Of a stretch of DNA of 64,000 nucleotides, positions 1-11,290 are shown piece after piece. This DNA is from Plutella xylostella. Its lineage: Eukaryota; Arthropoda; Insecta; Lepidoptera; Plutellidae. Location: contig NC_063993.1 of NCBI RefSeq assembly GCF_932276165.1, positions 7,388,001-7,452,000 on the forward strand, read 5' to 3'. The position numbers were made by a program, and so were the translations under genes. Positions within the stretch are counted from its first letter, which is position 1. Each line of letters starts with the position of its first letter. The notes under the pieces are model-generated. The model ran no database searches. It was given only the letters and a program-made list of their open reading frames with translations, and was not told the origin of the DNA.

Positions 1-857
1 TAGAAGCTCGCACGGAACGACAGCCACTCGTGATGTGAGCCGGCGAATATAGGCAGCTCCGTGTGGTAGCGCGGTGCAGCCCTCTGCCCGGCCTGCGCGG
101 CTAGCGCTATTGCAGATGCCAGCTCGGAGAGGAGGTACGATGAGTGAAGCGGCAGCACGGGGTCAGTCGGGTAGGCCGCGGCGACGGGGGCGGCGTGTGC
201 AGGCGCGGCGGCGGTGGCGGCTGCGACGACGACGGGGGCGGCCGCGGCGACGGGGGCGGCGTGTGCAGGCGCGGCGGCAGTGGCGGCTGCGACGACGACG
301 GGGGCGGCCGCGGCGGCGACGATGACAGGGGCGGCAGCAACGGGGGCGACACCGGCGGGGGCGCAGGGCGCAGGCGGCGGAGCTTGTAGCTGTGGTGGCA
401 CTCCCGTTTGATCCAGCCACTCTTCTACCTTCCAACTGTCAGACGCGTATTCCGACTGCTCTTCATCTTCGTCTTCACTACTTTCTGCTTCCAAGACGGC
501 GATGCGTGCGGCGGCGAGCTCGAGTTGTATTCTCAGCATCTCTTCCTTGGCTCGAGCTATTCGCAGCGCACGCGCAGACTTGCTACTCTTCGACTTGCAC
601 TTCTTCTGTGACGACGCGGCGGCGGGCTGGGGTTTCTGTGACACGGCAGCAGCGGTGGTGAGAGCTTCTGCTCCGGCCTTCTTCACGGCAGCGGAAGAGG
701 TTTCTGTGGGCGTGGCGGAGACAGAAGCGGCGGCGGCACCGGCAGCGGCAGGCCCAGCGGCAGCGCCGGCGGCCTCGATAGCGGCAGCGACAGCGGCGTC
801 GGCAGCGCCAGCAGCTTCGGCGGCGGCGACGGCGGCGGCTCTCGTGGTGATCGGCAT
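1..857 (-). CDS. Retrotransposon Gag polyprotein, N-terminal part (runs off left edge)
   Basis: The frame is open from the ATG at 857 down to base 1, giving about 285 visible residues with no stop. The N-terminus is very rich in alanine. It is followed by a charged helical stretch (KEEMLRIQLELAAARIAVLE), an acidic SSEDEDEEQS patch, a WKVEEWLDQ segment and an Ala/Pro/Val linker. The last visible residues, ELPIFAGSHHEWLSFRASF, match the conserved entry to the capsid-like domain (DUF1759 type) of BEL/Pao and related insect Gag proteins. Such a protein would form the cytoplasmic virus-like particle that packages element RNA. The linker includes a 66-bp tandem duplication at 181-312. A TATA-like box lies only 41 bases upstream of the ATG. 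The downstream pol lies outside the window, so I cannot tell an intact element from a fragment. The Gag-family assignment is firmer than the BEL/Pao assignment. Confidence 0.72.
   Translation of the reverse strand, partial: MPITTRAAAVAAAEAAGAADAAVAAAIEAAGAAAGPAAAGAAAASVSATPTETSSAAVKKAGAEALTTAAAVSQKPQPAAASSQKKCKSKSSKSARALRIARAKEEMLRIQLELAAARIAVLEAESSEDEDEEQSEYASDSWKVEEWLDQTGVPPQLQAPPPAPCAPAGVAPVAAAPVIVAAAAAPVVVAAATAAAPAHAAPVAAAAPVVVAAATAAAPAHAAPVAAAYPTDPVLPLHSSYLLSELASAIALAAQAGQRAAPRYHTELPIFAGSHHEWLSFRASF
181..312. repeat. 66-bp tandem duplication inside gag
   Basis: Two nearly identical 66-bp units start at 181 (GCGACGGGGGCGGCG) and at 247. The period is a multiple of three, so the minus-strand gag frame is kept and 22 Ala/Val/Pro-rich residues are duplicated. 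Confidence 0.85.
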
Positions 858-897
858 TCTTCTTGATCCGACTTCCAATGGCGAAGAATCCGGCTCG

Positions 898-906
898 CCT
901 TTTATA
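898..906 (-). promoter_or_regulatory. TATA-like box upstream of the gag ORF
   Basis: On the minus strand TATAAAAGG reads from 906 to 898, and the gag ATG is at 857. A start about 30 bases after the box would leave a leader of only some 20 bases. This fits a core promoter in an LTR that ends very close to, or overlaps, the start of gag. No LTR end or primer site could be fixed between 860 and 1300. Confidence 0.4.
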
Positions 907-909
907 CCA

Positions 910-2187
910 TTCTCTACGGAAGATAGAGTATTCCAGAAAGCTCTAGAAAAGACTTAATGTTCTACTTCTTAGTAGAAACTTCTAGTACCGTGCTGCCATC
1001 TGTTGTTGAATAGATGAACTATTTAGTTACGCTACTTCCTACTAGATGGCGCTAGTTTTCTCACTTCCTGAGACTATTTATTTATTATGAACAAGACATA
1101 AATTATATTCTATTCTTGTCCCGAACACAATGTACAATAAAATTGTACAGGGTGACATTTCACCAGTAGGACCCGAAGGCAGGGTAAGACACTGTGTATT
1201 AATCAGGGATAGTGTTCACCTTCTTCATATCGAAAGGAGCCTCCTCGAGTGTCCTATCTCCTGTTCCGTTCGTCACACCTTGTGTAGTCAGTGACTGACA
1301 CAACAAGTTATAAGACAAAACAAGAAGAATTAACAGAAATAACGTAGGCAAGTACTTAAAACATGAGCTCTACTAAAACAAAGTAAGTAACTCCGTTTCT
1401 GGAAATAAAATTTGAAGATGAAACAAAATTTTATTCTAATTAAACATGAATATGGGTTTAATTAACAAGACGGTAAGATTTCAATAGAATTTTCAAATTG
1501 CAATGCCGAATATTACCTAAATGGGAACGTTTTCGCATGTGGATTTAATTAGCTACTCGTTATAGATTGTTTCCCAGGATTTGATCGATCTTCTCTCATA
1601 AGTACCTACATGTTTATTTGATTATATCATGTATATATAGAAAGTTTGTTGTACTGTCTGTACAGTATAATGGAGAGAGCCTATACCATCGATCAACACC
1701 GTTTCCGACTTGATCCTCTGTTGGCTTCAATAATCTGTTTACTACAGTTTCAGTAGTAAAGTATAGGATGGCATACTAGGACAACATGGAACCAAATACT
1801 TCTAACATAAACTGAGATAGACGTAGCTTACTACTTCGTTGCTCAAAAAGTGGAACCGTCCGTACATCATGAACCACACACTAATAAAACGGCATGACTA
1901 GATTCACACACAAATGGAAAAGTGGTAATTTCCCCTGGTCCACCAAAGTTCATATTAGAAGTCTTTACATGGAGCTCTGGAATATTAGGTATATAAGGTA
2001 TAGTACCTATAGGTCCTAGATCTTTCATGGTGCTCAGTTACTGAAAGCATTCGCTTGTTATGCACCTGTATAAGTTCAGAATAGAGAGAAGTACTAGGTA
2101 CTTACCTCATTAAATTTCCGTTACAGGTTCGGTTTCATTGAGTATAGGCTAAAGCTGGCGGTCATCCTATTACTTACTTCTACAACA
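910..2187. other. AT-rich DNA, no gene seen
   Basis: The left part (910-1200) is presumably 5' flank or LTR of the gag element. It includes a small palindrome, TGTACAATAAAATTGTACA, at about 1131-1149. I see no coding potential beyond it. Confidence 0.4.
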
Positions 2188-2561
2188 TGTTGTTTTTCGA
2201 ACCCGACAAACTTTAAGGGGGGATTCTACGAGTAATTTCTTCGAGAAAAAACCTCCAATATGTGGGGTCATATCTCAATATTCTAGAAATGGCGGCCATT
2301 TTAAAGTTTAGATACAAATTTTTTCTTCTTTTTCATAGAAAAACATATCTCGAGATTTAGACGCCTTACGGATATGAAATAAAATGATTTTATCCGCAAA
2401 AAGTCATCTCTATCCAATAAAAGTATCCGCAACTGCTAAAAAGCTACATAAAATAAGTTAAAAGCACCTAATCTAACAGTTTTGACAAAAAAAAACAGAA
2501 AAAAATTACATTTACTTGAATAACTTTGAAAATCAAAGTTTGCCGTGTTCGAAAAACAACA
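2188..2561. mobile_element. MITE-like element with about 27-bp TIRs
   Basis: The left end (2188-2214) begins TGTTGTTTTTCGAACCCGAC. The right end (2535-2561) is its inverted copy with about two mismatches. The 320-bp interior is AT-rich and non-coding. The family is not recognised and no clear target duplication was found. Confidence 0.6.
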
Positions 2562-4320
2562 CATTGTATATTCACAGAGAAGTAAGCGACTCTAATCACA
2601 TAACATGGTAGTAGTACAGTATGCTTACCTTTTGATTTTTCACCAAACAGCGCGACTTTTCATGAGTCTGTAAATAAATGAAAAAGTATATTTAATTATT
2701 TCAAAGATGTTAAGATATGTATTGGTTTTCAAAGCTTATCTTATAACGCAGATACAGGATATTTATTACAATAGGCCAAAAGAAGGTGATTAAGAATCTT
2801 ATTAATAAGATATTAGATATAATAAGAATTGTGCCTTTTTTAAATTCTATAAAATAGAGCTAAAAAAATCGTAAATTTTCTAAAATTTCCGTAGATATTT
2901 TTTTCAGCATGAGCCCCCGAGTCATCTCTTTTAGGCTTAAGTACTACCTATATATTTTTTGTCAAGTTACGTATTTTTTTAAAAACGCCAGCATGAGCGA
3001 GTTAAGAGCTAACCAATAAATTATGCGGGTTGTTAGTCGACGGGAACGCTACTCGCTTTTAATTTATAATCTCCCAGTAACATTCAGTATTTACGGCTTT
3101 TAGTTGTAGTGGCTCCCTCATTATGTAGCTTTTAGTATCTAAAGCTGAGCTTCCTTCACAATGTAATAATAACATTACTGCGAATGCCGCCCGCTGGAAT
3201 AATGTCTGTATGCAAATATTTGTTTCACATTTGCAAATTGCACTGAATAAGTACCTGTTTGCTTTGCTATTTCAAATTAACATTATTATTCATCAATTTC
3301 AATCATTATTATCGCGTGAATCAAATCATGGTCTGTTCTGGAACTGATTCTTCCTACCTACGACGTACTAACTGTAATTGAAAATTGTAACTAAACGTTG
3401 GTTAAACTTTTCGTTTCCACAGGAGTGGGCGTGGATGCCTCGCGAACTAACAAACTACTAACAGAGGCGAACTGAACGAATTCACGATACAAAAACCGTA
3501 AAGAGCTTACACAATATAAAGGAACGCAACATAGCCTTTACTGCACTATATTAAGGACTACACTGCTGTAACGGTAGCTGATTCTGAAGTAGCATCGGGC
3601 ACAGACTGCAAAAAGATACGAGGAACGTTTCAAACTCATTATTTTCCAGCCACTCATGGCTCATGGCGCACATATTTACAGCTGGGCGAACTTTTAGTTA
3701 TTTTATACTTTTATTCTTAAAAAAAGAAGACTTTTTACATTGTTTAACAAAAACTAATTGAAGAAGACACGAAAGTAATAAGTACTAATGGAACGTTTCA
3801 AGTAAGCTCTTGCGGGTTGTACTAATACGCAAAATTACATTTCTATTTATGCCGTAAGTACCAAATAAACATCTTAATTTCACTTTTCTGCTGGCACCTA
3901 ACAGTGGCTTTATATCTTCGTATTCATGTGTAATCATTTCCTCCCCATGAGACAATCCAATTTCGTTCATACTTTATGGTAGTCGTAATGTAGCAAGGGC
4001 GAGATATGGAGCTGCCGCCCTAAATCTTATACAGGGTGTTGCAACAGTGGTATACTAAGCCAAAAGGTAATAAAGTAAAGGTTATCTTAAAAAAAAAAAA
4101 CAAAAAATATATTTGTTTCTCCATAGTTAAAAGTCTCGTGACCATCAAAGTTTCTATTTAGCGGGAAACAAAATTATTTTTCGCGAATTTCCAAAAGTCG
4201 TAAGTATAAAAAGAGTTGTTAAGATTGAACGAAAGAAAGGAAATCATTTATTCAGTGCCGTGGGTGCTGCACAGTAAACACATCAATAAAATATAAAAAG
4301 TAACACAAAATAATAAAGAT
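2562..4320. other. AT-rich DNA, no feature supported
   Basis: No coding frame, RNA gene or long repeat could be supported. An ACAGGGTGTTGCAAC stretch near 4032 resembles the end of the ACAGGGTG repeat class seen elsewhere in the window, but it has no partner. Confidence 0.4.
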
Positions 4321-4471
4321 TAACCCCCTTATTCATAAATACGTTATAGGACGCTTTAGCTTTTGAACTGTTTTGTCTCTCTCTGACATAGAACAATTTG
4401 TTCTTTGACAGAGGGACAAAACAATTCAAAAGCTAAAGCGTCCTATAACTTTTTTTTTAAATAAGGGTTTA
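4321..4471. mobile_element. Palindromic MITE, family A copy 1
   Basis: Both ends read AACCC..CTTATT. The interior folds on itself: GTTATAGGACGCTTTAGC at the left returns inverted as GCTAAAGCGTCCTATAAC at the right. The centre has ACAATTTGTTCTTTGACAGA, shared with the copies at 19.7 and 38.6 kb. It is non-coding and about 150 bp long. Confidence 0.8.
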
Positions 4472-4768
4472 CCCAAGTCACAAATAATTGTTACATGAAC
4501 TTATTTTAAACCAAACATAAACAAGAAAAATATGTAGGTGAGGTTTGCACTATAATACTTTTCATTGCTGAACCCACCTGTAGTCTTGTGTTTAATCCCA
4601 ATTCAAAACGGATAGGTACATAGGATAATTTGCATCTTTTACAACTCTCATGTATGCCTTACAGCTTTAAACATTGCAAAGTAGGAGGATCGGAAAACTC
4701 ACACAAAACAATTTCAATAACGACGAAATACCAAACAAGTACTTATGTAGACATCTGACATACGTATG

Positions 4769-4915
4769 TACAGTCAGCTGCATAAGTAGCTATACACTTT
4801 TGTACCTTGTCAAAACTACCTACTAAACAAAACGTCAATGTTTGAATGAATGAATAAGCAGTTAGTGAGTTTGACAAGGTTCAAAAGTGTATAGCTACTT
4901 ATGCAGCTGAATGTA
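4769..4915. mobile_element. Mariner-type MITE with TA target duplication
   Basis: TA-CAGTCAGCTGCATAAG opens the element and its inverse closes it before TA. The arms are about 46 bp with two or so mismatches. The TA duplication and CAG-starting TIR are as expected for a non-autonomous Tc1/mariner-type element. Confidence 0.8.
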
Positions 4916-7030
4916 CCTATTCTCTTTCGTAAATACCTATGTGTAACTTTGCCCATATTCTCCAAGACAGATCTAATTTAATTTTTATCATTAGGTATCT
5001 ACAGATTTACAGGGAAGGTATAATGTTGTGTTCCGATGTATTTTCAAGCCGAATACGGCATATAGGTATCGTTCCCAAATAATAAACCTACCATAAAGCT
5101 TATTGCCATTTCGGAAATAATTTATTCCAGACGATAAGATTGAATGGTTCCTATTGCGATTCATGGTAAGAAAAATATACTAGTATCTTCTGATGTAGTT
5201 ATAACAATGATCGAGAAATTGATAAGTATATTATTATTTTCCTCGTAAGTAAGTAGGTATTCTTTCTGTAATGGTTAGGTTTCTTTTGTTATGTTGGTTA
5301 AAGTAGATTGGGTTCTGAAAAAGTTTATTCACGCAATTATGCTAAGTCCTTATAGCGTTCTTTGGAGAGCCCCATTTCTATCAATTACCGATTATCATTG
5401 GTGAAAGAAAATGCTTATTAAACGGGCCGACCTGAACGCTATAGCATTGACTTCAGTTTGGTACGTAGAAGTAATAACTTCAGTTAGTAACTGAATGGCA
5501 TACAGCATGAGCCTTTAGTAGATGCACATCCGGAAGTATGGCAATATTTTGTGTAAATGTTAAATGTTGGTCTAGGTCTAAAAACTAGGGTCATATCATT
5601 TCTCTACTAAGTGTATTATTATAAGTGGTTTGGTATTTTATTACAACTTTAACTAGAGAAGAATGTTTAACAATATTTCAAATCAGAATCAGAAGCAGCG
5701 GTATTCGCAATTTAATGAAAAGGTATATTTCACTGGCGGTGTTTCAGAAAGGATTAATGTTGGAACGAGGCCTAACGGTCTAACCAATCCTTTGTCACAG
5801 AAAGTTGTCACAAAAACCAGGCTTCGGTGATAAAAGTTGAAAAGCTCTCATATTTTACTTAAAAGCTCGCTTCCGACTGAAAGTATTGTAACTGCGAGAG
5901 AGGCTCTGCTCTGCATCCGAATTAATGAAAATAGAGATCACCGATTTTTTTGTAACAATTAAAGCCATGTTATACATAATAGGTACCTTTTAACGCGGGC
6001 TAAGCATGGCTTAGAGTTTCGGTATGCAGATAAAGTTTTTTTCCTAAGGTTTATCCGTAAGATTATAATTAGTTATGGTAAAGACAAAAGATGGTAGACA
6101 TTAGCATAAGACCCACTTGTAACATCCAGACATCTCACTGTGTGTTCCTAATAGGCCGTATTTGTCAGCACGTGACACAAATCGCGCTATCCATTATCCT
6201 ATATCTCTACTGTGTAAAATGTTCTCACACAATAGACGTAATATTTTTCAAGCCATTTTTCCATTATTAGATTGCTGGTATCTTGTTGTTAGAGTCAAAT
6301 AAATGTTTCTCTTGTACAGTTATACGCGTTTAGTCGATAACTTAACCTCATATTTTATTTATTTAATCAAACACAATGAAGTACAATCAATACAGGAGTA
6401 CTGTAACTCTTCTTACTGTATTCTTGACTATCTACTCTTACTGTACTGTTGTGTAATTAGTATGCATAGGTCAAATAAATAACGTGGTCCCTAATATTAA
6501 ATTCCAAAGAAATCCTTGTTTGTAAATAAGTGTGGAAACTAATAATAAATTGCAAAGAAATCCTTGTTTATGTTTTTCCCAGTGACGTGTTTAACTTGTG
6601 TATGAAACTCTAGAAGCCATAACTTTCGCTAACATTGGATGCTCATCAATCAACATAGCTCACCGACACTAGCTCCTAAATTGAAAAATACCGACGCAAG
6701 CTGGAATGTCGATCGCACACTGGCTCCCGCGAACGTATTTCCTAAACCTCCTGAAAAGAACTGCGTTAAGCGCGGTTTAACATGACTGTACTCGTAGGGG
6801 TAATATTATTATTTGTCCAATAAAAAAATAATAAAGTTGGGTTCATCCGTTTTAACTTTTATCGCTCCGTTGTCGCATATAAAGTCGATACACGTTAAAA
6901 TATAACACCCCTGTCTCTTATGAGCTGGGTAATATATTTTTTTGAGTTAGATACACATACAATTTTGTAAACAGAATTACATAATTTTAAACAATATCAA
7001 CGCGTAGTATGAAATGGGCACCCGTTTTTT
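4916..7030. other. AT-rich DNA, minor direct repeat only
   Basis: No gene was seen. At 6498-6521 and 6547-6570 the string CAAAGAAATCCTTGTTT recurs in a roughly 49-bp direct duplication. No other structure was found. Confidence 0.4.
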
Positions 7031-7036
7031 GACGTG
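7031..7036 (+). repeat. Target-site duplication, left copy (GACGTG)
   Basis: The hexamer GACGTG sits directly outside the left TIR and recurs in the same orientation directly outside the right TIR at 12570-12575. This is the hallmark of insertion of the whole 7037-12569 unit as one piece. Confidence 0.8.
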
Positions 7037-8058
7037 CCTCCAGCTATAATCCTCCAAAATTTAAACTCAATAGAAACTATTTCTGATGATGCCAAAAAAT
7101 AGTCGTGAAATAGTCATAAATAGTCGTGTTTTCCAAAAAAATAGTCGTATCATACTTTCGGAGTTAGAGCTATACTTTATGGAGGATTATAGCTGGAGGT
7201 CTCCAGCTATAATCCTCCAGCCTCTGCAGAACAAACGGTAAGGCCTATCGACTTGGCTAAGGTCTCAAAAAATAGTCGTGAAATAGTCGTAATGACATGC
7301 CAAATTTCAGAAATAGTCGTCAAAAGATAGCAGAGATATAAAGGTACTTTGCTGCAGCCCTGGTGGAGGATTATAGCTGGAGGTTTTGAAAATATCGAAT
7401 ATCTTTGGAACTACTATGACTATCGGTTTGAATTATGTCTCAAAAAATAGTCGTGAAATAGTCGCTTCTATTTATTATAATTTTAAGCTTGATAAAAGCT
7501 GTTTAATAATAATATCAAATTCTTCATACAAATCAAAGTGGACGAGAATGCCAAAGCGAGCCAGTGCACAAAAATAATAGCACCGTAGCATTGAAGTACT
7601 CATGTCGAATTTATCTATAAATCATTTATTTCGTCATACTTTGCATCAATAGTATCTAACCTAATCTTTGGTATGACATTTTATTGCTTTTGTTCTTAGC
7701 CTTTACCTTACTGTGTACAGAGAAAACGTATGCCTATACACGCACACATTTATCTCCGTTATCTTGACAAACGATAGCGATGACGACTACGGCGATGTAG
7801 TACCTAGGTCAGTTATTGTCACCCCTTACTATCCTGTGATCAGACAAATATTGCTATCCTTGACTCCTTTCTAACCTGCATGCATCGCACCATAGAAAAA
7901 CAAGTACAAGTGCTAGTCTCGTTATTCTATGATCGCACGCATAGAACGCGTGAGCGACCGCATAACATCTTGACAAGCTATAGCAAACCGGTATTTATTA
8001 AGTCCCTTATGTGACCGCCGCCGCGCGCCGCCAACGGTGAAGTTGGGGTTAGTATTTT
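7037..8058 (+). repeat. Left terminal inverted repeat (about 1.02 kb)
   Basis: It pairs with 11545-12569 in inverted orientation with long stretches of near identity. Compared with the right arm it has an insertion of about 45 bases near 7885-7930 and a deletion near 8010. It contains four copies of the 19-bp tip motif in alternating orientation (7037, 7181, 7200, 7365) and about nine AATAGTCGT-type words. The inner limit is judged from where TTGGGGTTAGT stops matching. Confidence 0.85.
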
Positions 8059-8243
8059 GCATGTTTTGTTTGATAATTTGTTTACAGTTTAGTGCAAACT
8101 ATGGTCACGATCGGTGTTATTGTTGGTTGTTAAAATATTGCGAGTGCTCTATATGCAAATGAATATTCAAGATGTTATATTCTAAAAGATATTAGTGGAT
8201 GCAGATAAGAGTGTTTAGTGAGTGCTATGTTTGAATATTGCAA
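8059..8243 (+). other. Candidate first exon of the element gene
   Basis: The strong 5' splice site CAA|GTAAGTAT falls at 8243/8244. The segment follows the left TIR and holds small upstream ORFs. The last ATG (8227) opens six codons that reach the splice site in phase 2. That phase would fit a 3' splice site at 8764 (CTCCTCCCTAG). The alternative acceptor at 8657 (TTATTATTTCAG) has the better shape but leads to a stop. Transcription has not been shown. Confidence 0.35.
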
Positions 8244-8717
8244 GTAAGTATCCTTTTTAATACTCAATATCAAAGCAAGCCATCCCATTTTGTTATGCTC
8301 AGCTTATTTATTAACATGATTTTTTATTGAAGTAACGTAGCCAAATTATTTTTTAATATCTATGCTTAATATGTATGGGGATTGTTATTCAATTAGCAAT
8401 TTTACACTATGAGCGAGTAAATTGTGCATACATGCAATCAAGGCATTCATGTACATATCTTAGTAGATACGAAAATATGTGGGTATCATCGATTACCTAC
8501 ATACATATGGTAGTCCTGGTTAAATGTGGATATTTACCCCTCAATAGCAAAAAAAGGGGTTATTGTTTGTATTTCTGAATGAAACTAGGCAAATAAATAT
8601 ATGTATAAAAAAATATGTGTAATAACCTACCTATAAGCCTACCCATTATTATTTCAGGTGAAAACACAGCCTATCAATGTAATGCGCTGATAGACTATCA
8701 TGACTGCATTGATGTAA

Positions 8718-10956
8718 TGCGCTAAAAAACTGCAATGGCTCCGAATACATGATCTCCTCCCTAGAGTTGCCCGTTGGTGGGTGTACTTGCAAGACTTCAC
8801 TTTCGATATTGAATATCGAAAGGGTTCTATGATGGCTCATGCCGACTACCTCAGTCGTAACCCCCCAATCTATGTTCACCAAGTAACTAAACCTCGCAAT
8901 TGGGCACAAATAGCGCAATCTGCCGATGGTGAAACTCAGGACCTTGTTCAACAGCTCCAAGAGGGCAAGTTAGATAGCCGACGTTATGTTTATCAAAATG
9001 ACGTTCTCTATTACAAATACAGTCCTGTAGGAGAAGAGTCCCGGCTATTAGCCTATATTCCGAAGGGCCATAGGTTAAGTTTGCTTAGGTTGTTTCACGA
9101 TGAGCATGACCACATCTGTGCTGATAAAACAATAGATCTTATATTGAGACACTTTTGGTTTCCTGCGTTAATACACTTTGTAAAAAAGTACATCGCTCAC
9201 TGCCTCGTTTGCATCTCTAATAAACGAGTACCCAGAGCCCCTCACCAACACATAACCTCCTGGGAAAAGCCCGACGCTCCATTTCAAACCGTGCACACTG
9301 ATGCTTTGGGTCCTTTGCCAGCATCCAATGGTTACAAATTCGTCCTGGTCGTGGTGGACGCTTTCACCAAATACTGCCTCCTATATCCGATCTTCAGACA
9401 AGACGCGGTAGAACTTAAACGCGTGATGGCAAATGCTGTGTCTCTTTTTGGGGTTCCAAAACTCATCGTTGCCGATCGCGGGCGCATGTTCGAATCTTCA
9501 AGCTTCGTGAACTGGGTTAAGGAACATGGCAGCGAAATACACTACATCACCCCAGAGATGCACCACTCCAATGGTCAGGCGGAACGATACATTCGTACTG
9601 TCTTAAACATGATAAGGATTGAGGTAAATCATAAGGGTTCTGCGTGGTCTGAGGTGCTTGGTAAGCTACAGCTTATACTTAATATCACTAAGCAAAAATC
9701 TACGCAAGCTTCCGCTTTAAATTTGCTAATCGGGACCGATGGAACCACCCCTGTGATTCAAGCATTGGTGAAGGATGTGGCAGCAGAAGGGTCTCGGCCA
9801 GACTATCAAGCTTGGCGGGAGATTGTCAGAAGCAGAGCTAGTGAGCTTCTTAAGAAGAATCAAACCCAGCAGGATTCATATGTGAATCGGAACCGGACAC
9901 CAGCCCGTGTTTTTAACGTGAATGACTTGGTGTTCGTCATCAAATTCTCCCAGTCCACAGGGAAGCTGGATCCTGGCATGAGAGGGCCCTACAAGGTTCT
10001 CAAGGCCTTACCGAGTGGACGCTATGAATTGAAGCTCCTCTCCGGTGCTTACGGGAAGACATCTCAAGCCGCGGCCGAGTATATGGTGCCGTGGAAGGGA
10101 GAGTGGTGTCCCGAGAGCTGTGCTGCCTTCTTTGAGGGTAAGATGGTCATTTTAGTCAGTTATCCTTAGTATCATGCCGCATAATCGTAATTTACGTTGT
10201 CATCAGTTTATTTCAGTAAAAAAAAAAAAAAAAAAACTCCCCATTTACTTCTAACCTCTATAAATTTCTTATTTAGCATTTCACATAACTAAGTACCTAT
10301 TGAAAACTTTGGCAAAGTGAGTTGCGAAGGTTAAATACTATGGGTACTGGCTTGCAGATGTTACTCATATTTGGGCGACATAGACCAGCAGAACACGAGG
10401 CCTATGGTTGAGTGTTATTACAGATGACCATGTCATGTGATTATCTGTTGCAGCACGTGTCTGTTTACGGCAGCATGTGAGGGGGCCCCTGCAGAAGACA
10501 GAGTTATGAAACTGTTGGATAGCTCTCGTCTTAGTTTTTGCGCAATATTTGTTGAGACGTCTCATAGGAGTAATGATGAATGAAAATGAAGTACGTATGG
10601 ATGTAAGAAAGAACGAAGTCACACATGTCTTCGTTATAAGTTTTATGCAGTGCGTGAAATGAACGTGACTACTGAATGGAATGCAAGAGATGAGTGTTTG
10701 GCTAATACGGATTTGTTGAAGCCTAACATGTGGTTTTCTCACATACACAGATGACGGCTGCAACGAGTCTCAGGGAGGTGCATCATCAAGAGATGCAGTT
10801 GCATCTACCGACAGAGCGACTGCAGAGCATGGACCATCAACGAGCGGTGCTTCAGTGGAAGCGTCCAACGGAGTCCCTGCTGGTCCCATGCTGCCCACGG
10901 AAGCGAGTCAGGAAGCGGCCATCGAGGACGAGGCCGTATCAGGAGAGGCCGTGTAA
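8718..10956 (+). CDS. Gypsy-type integrase protein, probably spliced (two main exons)
   Basis: The frame is open from 8718 to a stop at 10167. The first in-frame ATG is at 8829, or the start comes from an upstream exon. The first part matches the end of a retrotransposon RNase H (LARWW..YLQDF-type, then DYLSRNPP). Next come the HHCC zinc site (FHDEHDH and HCLVC), then the DDE core with first Asp in HTDALG, second in VADRG, and Glu in NGQAER spaced D-x35-E. A basic C-terminal domain with an EYMVPWKGEWCPES motif follows. All catalytic residues are present. Near 10137 the frame meets a GTAAGA donor. Joining to the acceptor at 10750 continues the frame for 67 acidic codons to TAA at 10954. Conservative coding length from 8829 is 504 residues. 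It would act in the nucleus, joining DNA ends to target DNA. It differs from ordinary Gypsy pol by lacking reverse transcriptase and by carrying an intron. Confidence 0.8.
10138..10750 (+). other. Predicted 613-bp intron in the integrase gene
   Basis: The donor G|GTAAGA is at 10137/10138. The acceptor TTTTCTCACATACACAG ends at 10750, with a CTAAC branch-like site about 30 bases before it. Phase 1 is kept across the junction and the downstream frame stays open for 67 codons. It contains a run of 19 A at 10219-10237. If unspliced, the protein ends 10 codons after the donor. Confidence 0.6.
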
Positions 10957-11290
10957 GGAAAACCGGCATACGGTGTGACGGATCCATGCCACCACCGCCA
11001 CCCGAGCCTATATAAGCAGGCCGCAGAGAGGCGCCGCCCTCTTTCCCGCGGCAGCTCTCAAGGCGTGAACATCGGAGTTAGGTAGTGGTGATCGACGCGA
11101 TTTGTGAGGTTGTACTTTTCTTGCTTATTATTTCTTCTATTATTGTGTACTTGTGTAATTTGCAATTGTTAATAAGTGTAAGACAGTGATTTTGTTCCCA
11201 TGTAAGATATTTTCGTTTGTAAATAAATTCAAATAAAGGTTATGTGTTTTTAGGTTAATAAAATTTGTTTTTTTTTAATCAATCAATTAG
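10954..11290 (+). promoter_or_regulatory. LTR-like block: TATA box, GC-rich start region, AATAAA
   Basis: TGTAAGGAAAACC overlaps the stop codon of the integrase frame and resembles an LTR start. TATATAA follows at 11009-11015, then a GC-rich stretch (about 11020-11100), and AATAAA signals at about 11222 and 11234. Pol ending at the 3' LTR is normal for Gypsy elements, so this may be the LTR that came with the gene. It could now serve as the poly(A) region of the integrase transcript. I could not fix the right LTR end. Confidence 0.45.

Noticed and set aside
107..435. Several long Arg/Pro- and Ser/Pro-rich frames on both strands in the GC-rich block
   Set aside because: They are shadows of the minus-strand gag frame that is open to the window edge. 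Their low complexity comes from the tandem repeat.
502..957. 151-codon plus-strand Ala-rich frame
   Set aside because: It is antisense to the gag gene, and the gag frame has the recognisable capsid motif.
8649..8960. 103-codon minus-strand frame in the integrase element
   Set aside because: It overlaps the start of the integrase gene on the other strand and has no domain.
10365..10763. 132-codon minus-strand frame
   Set aside because: It lies in the predicted intron and shows no domain or codon signature.
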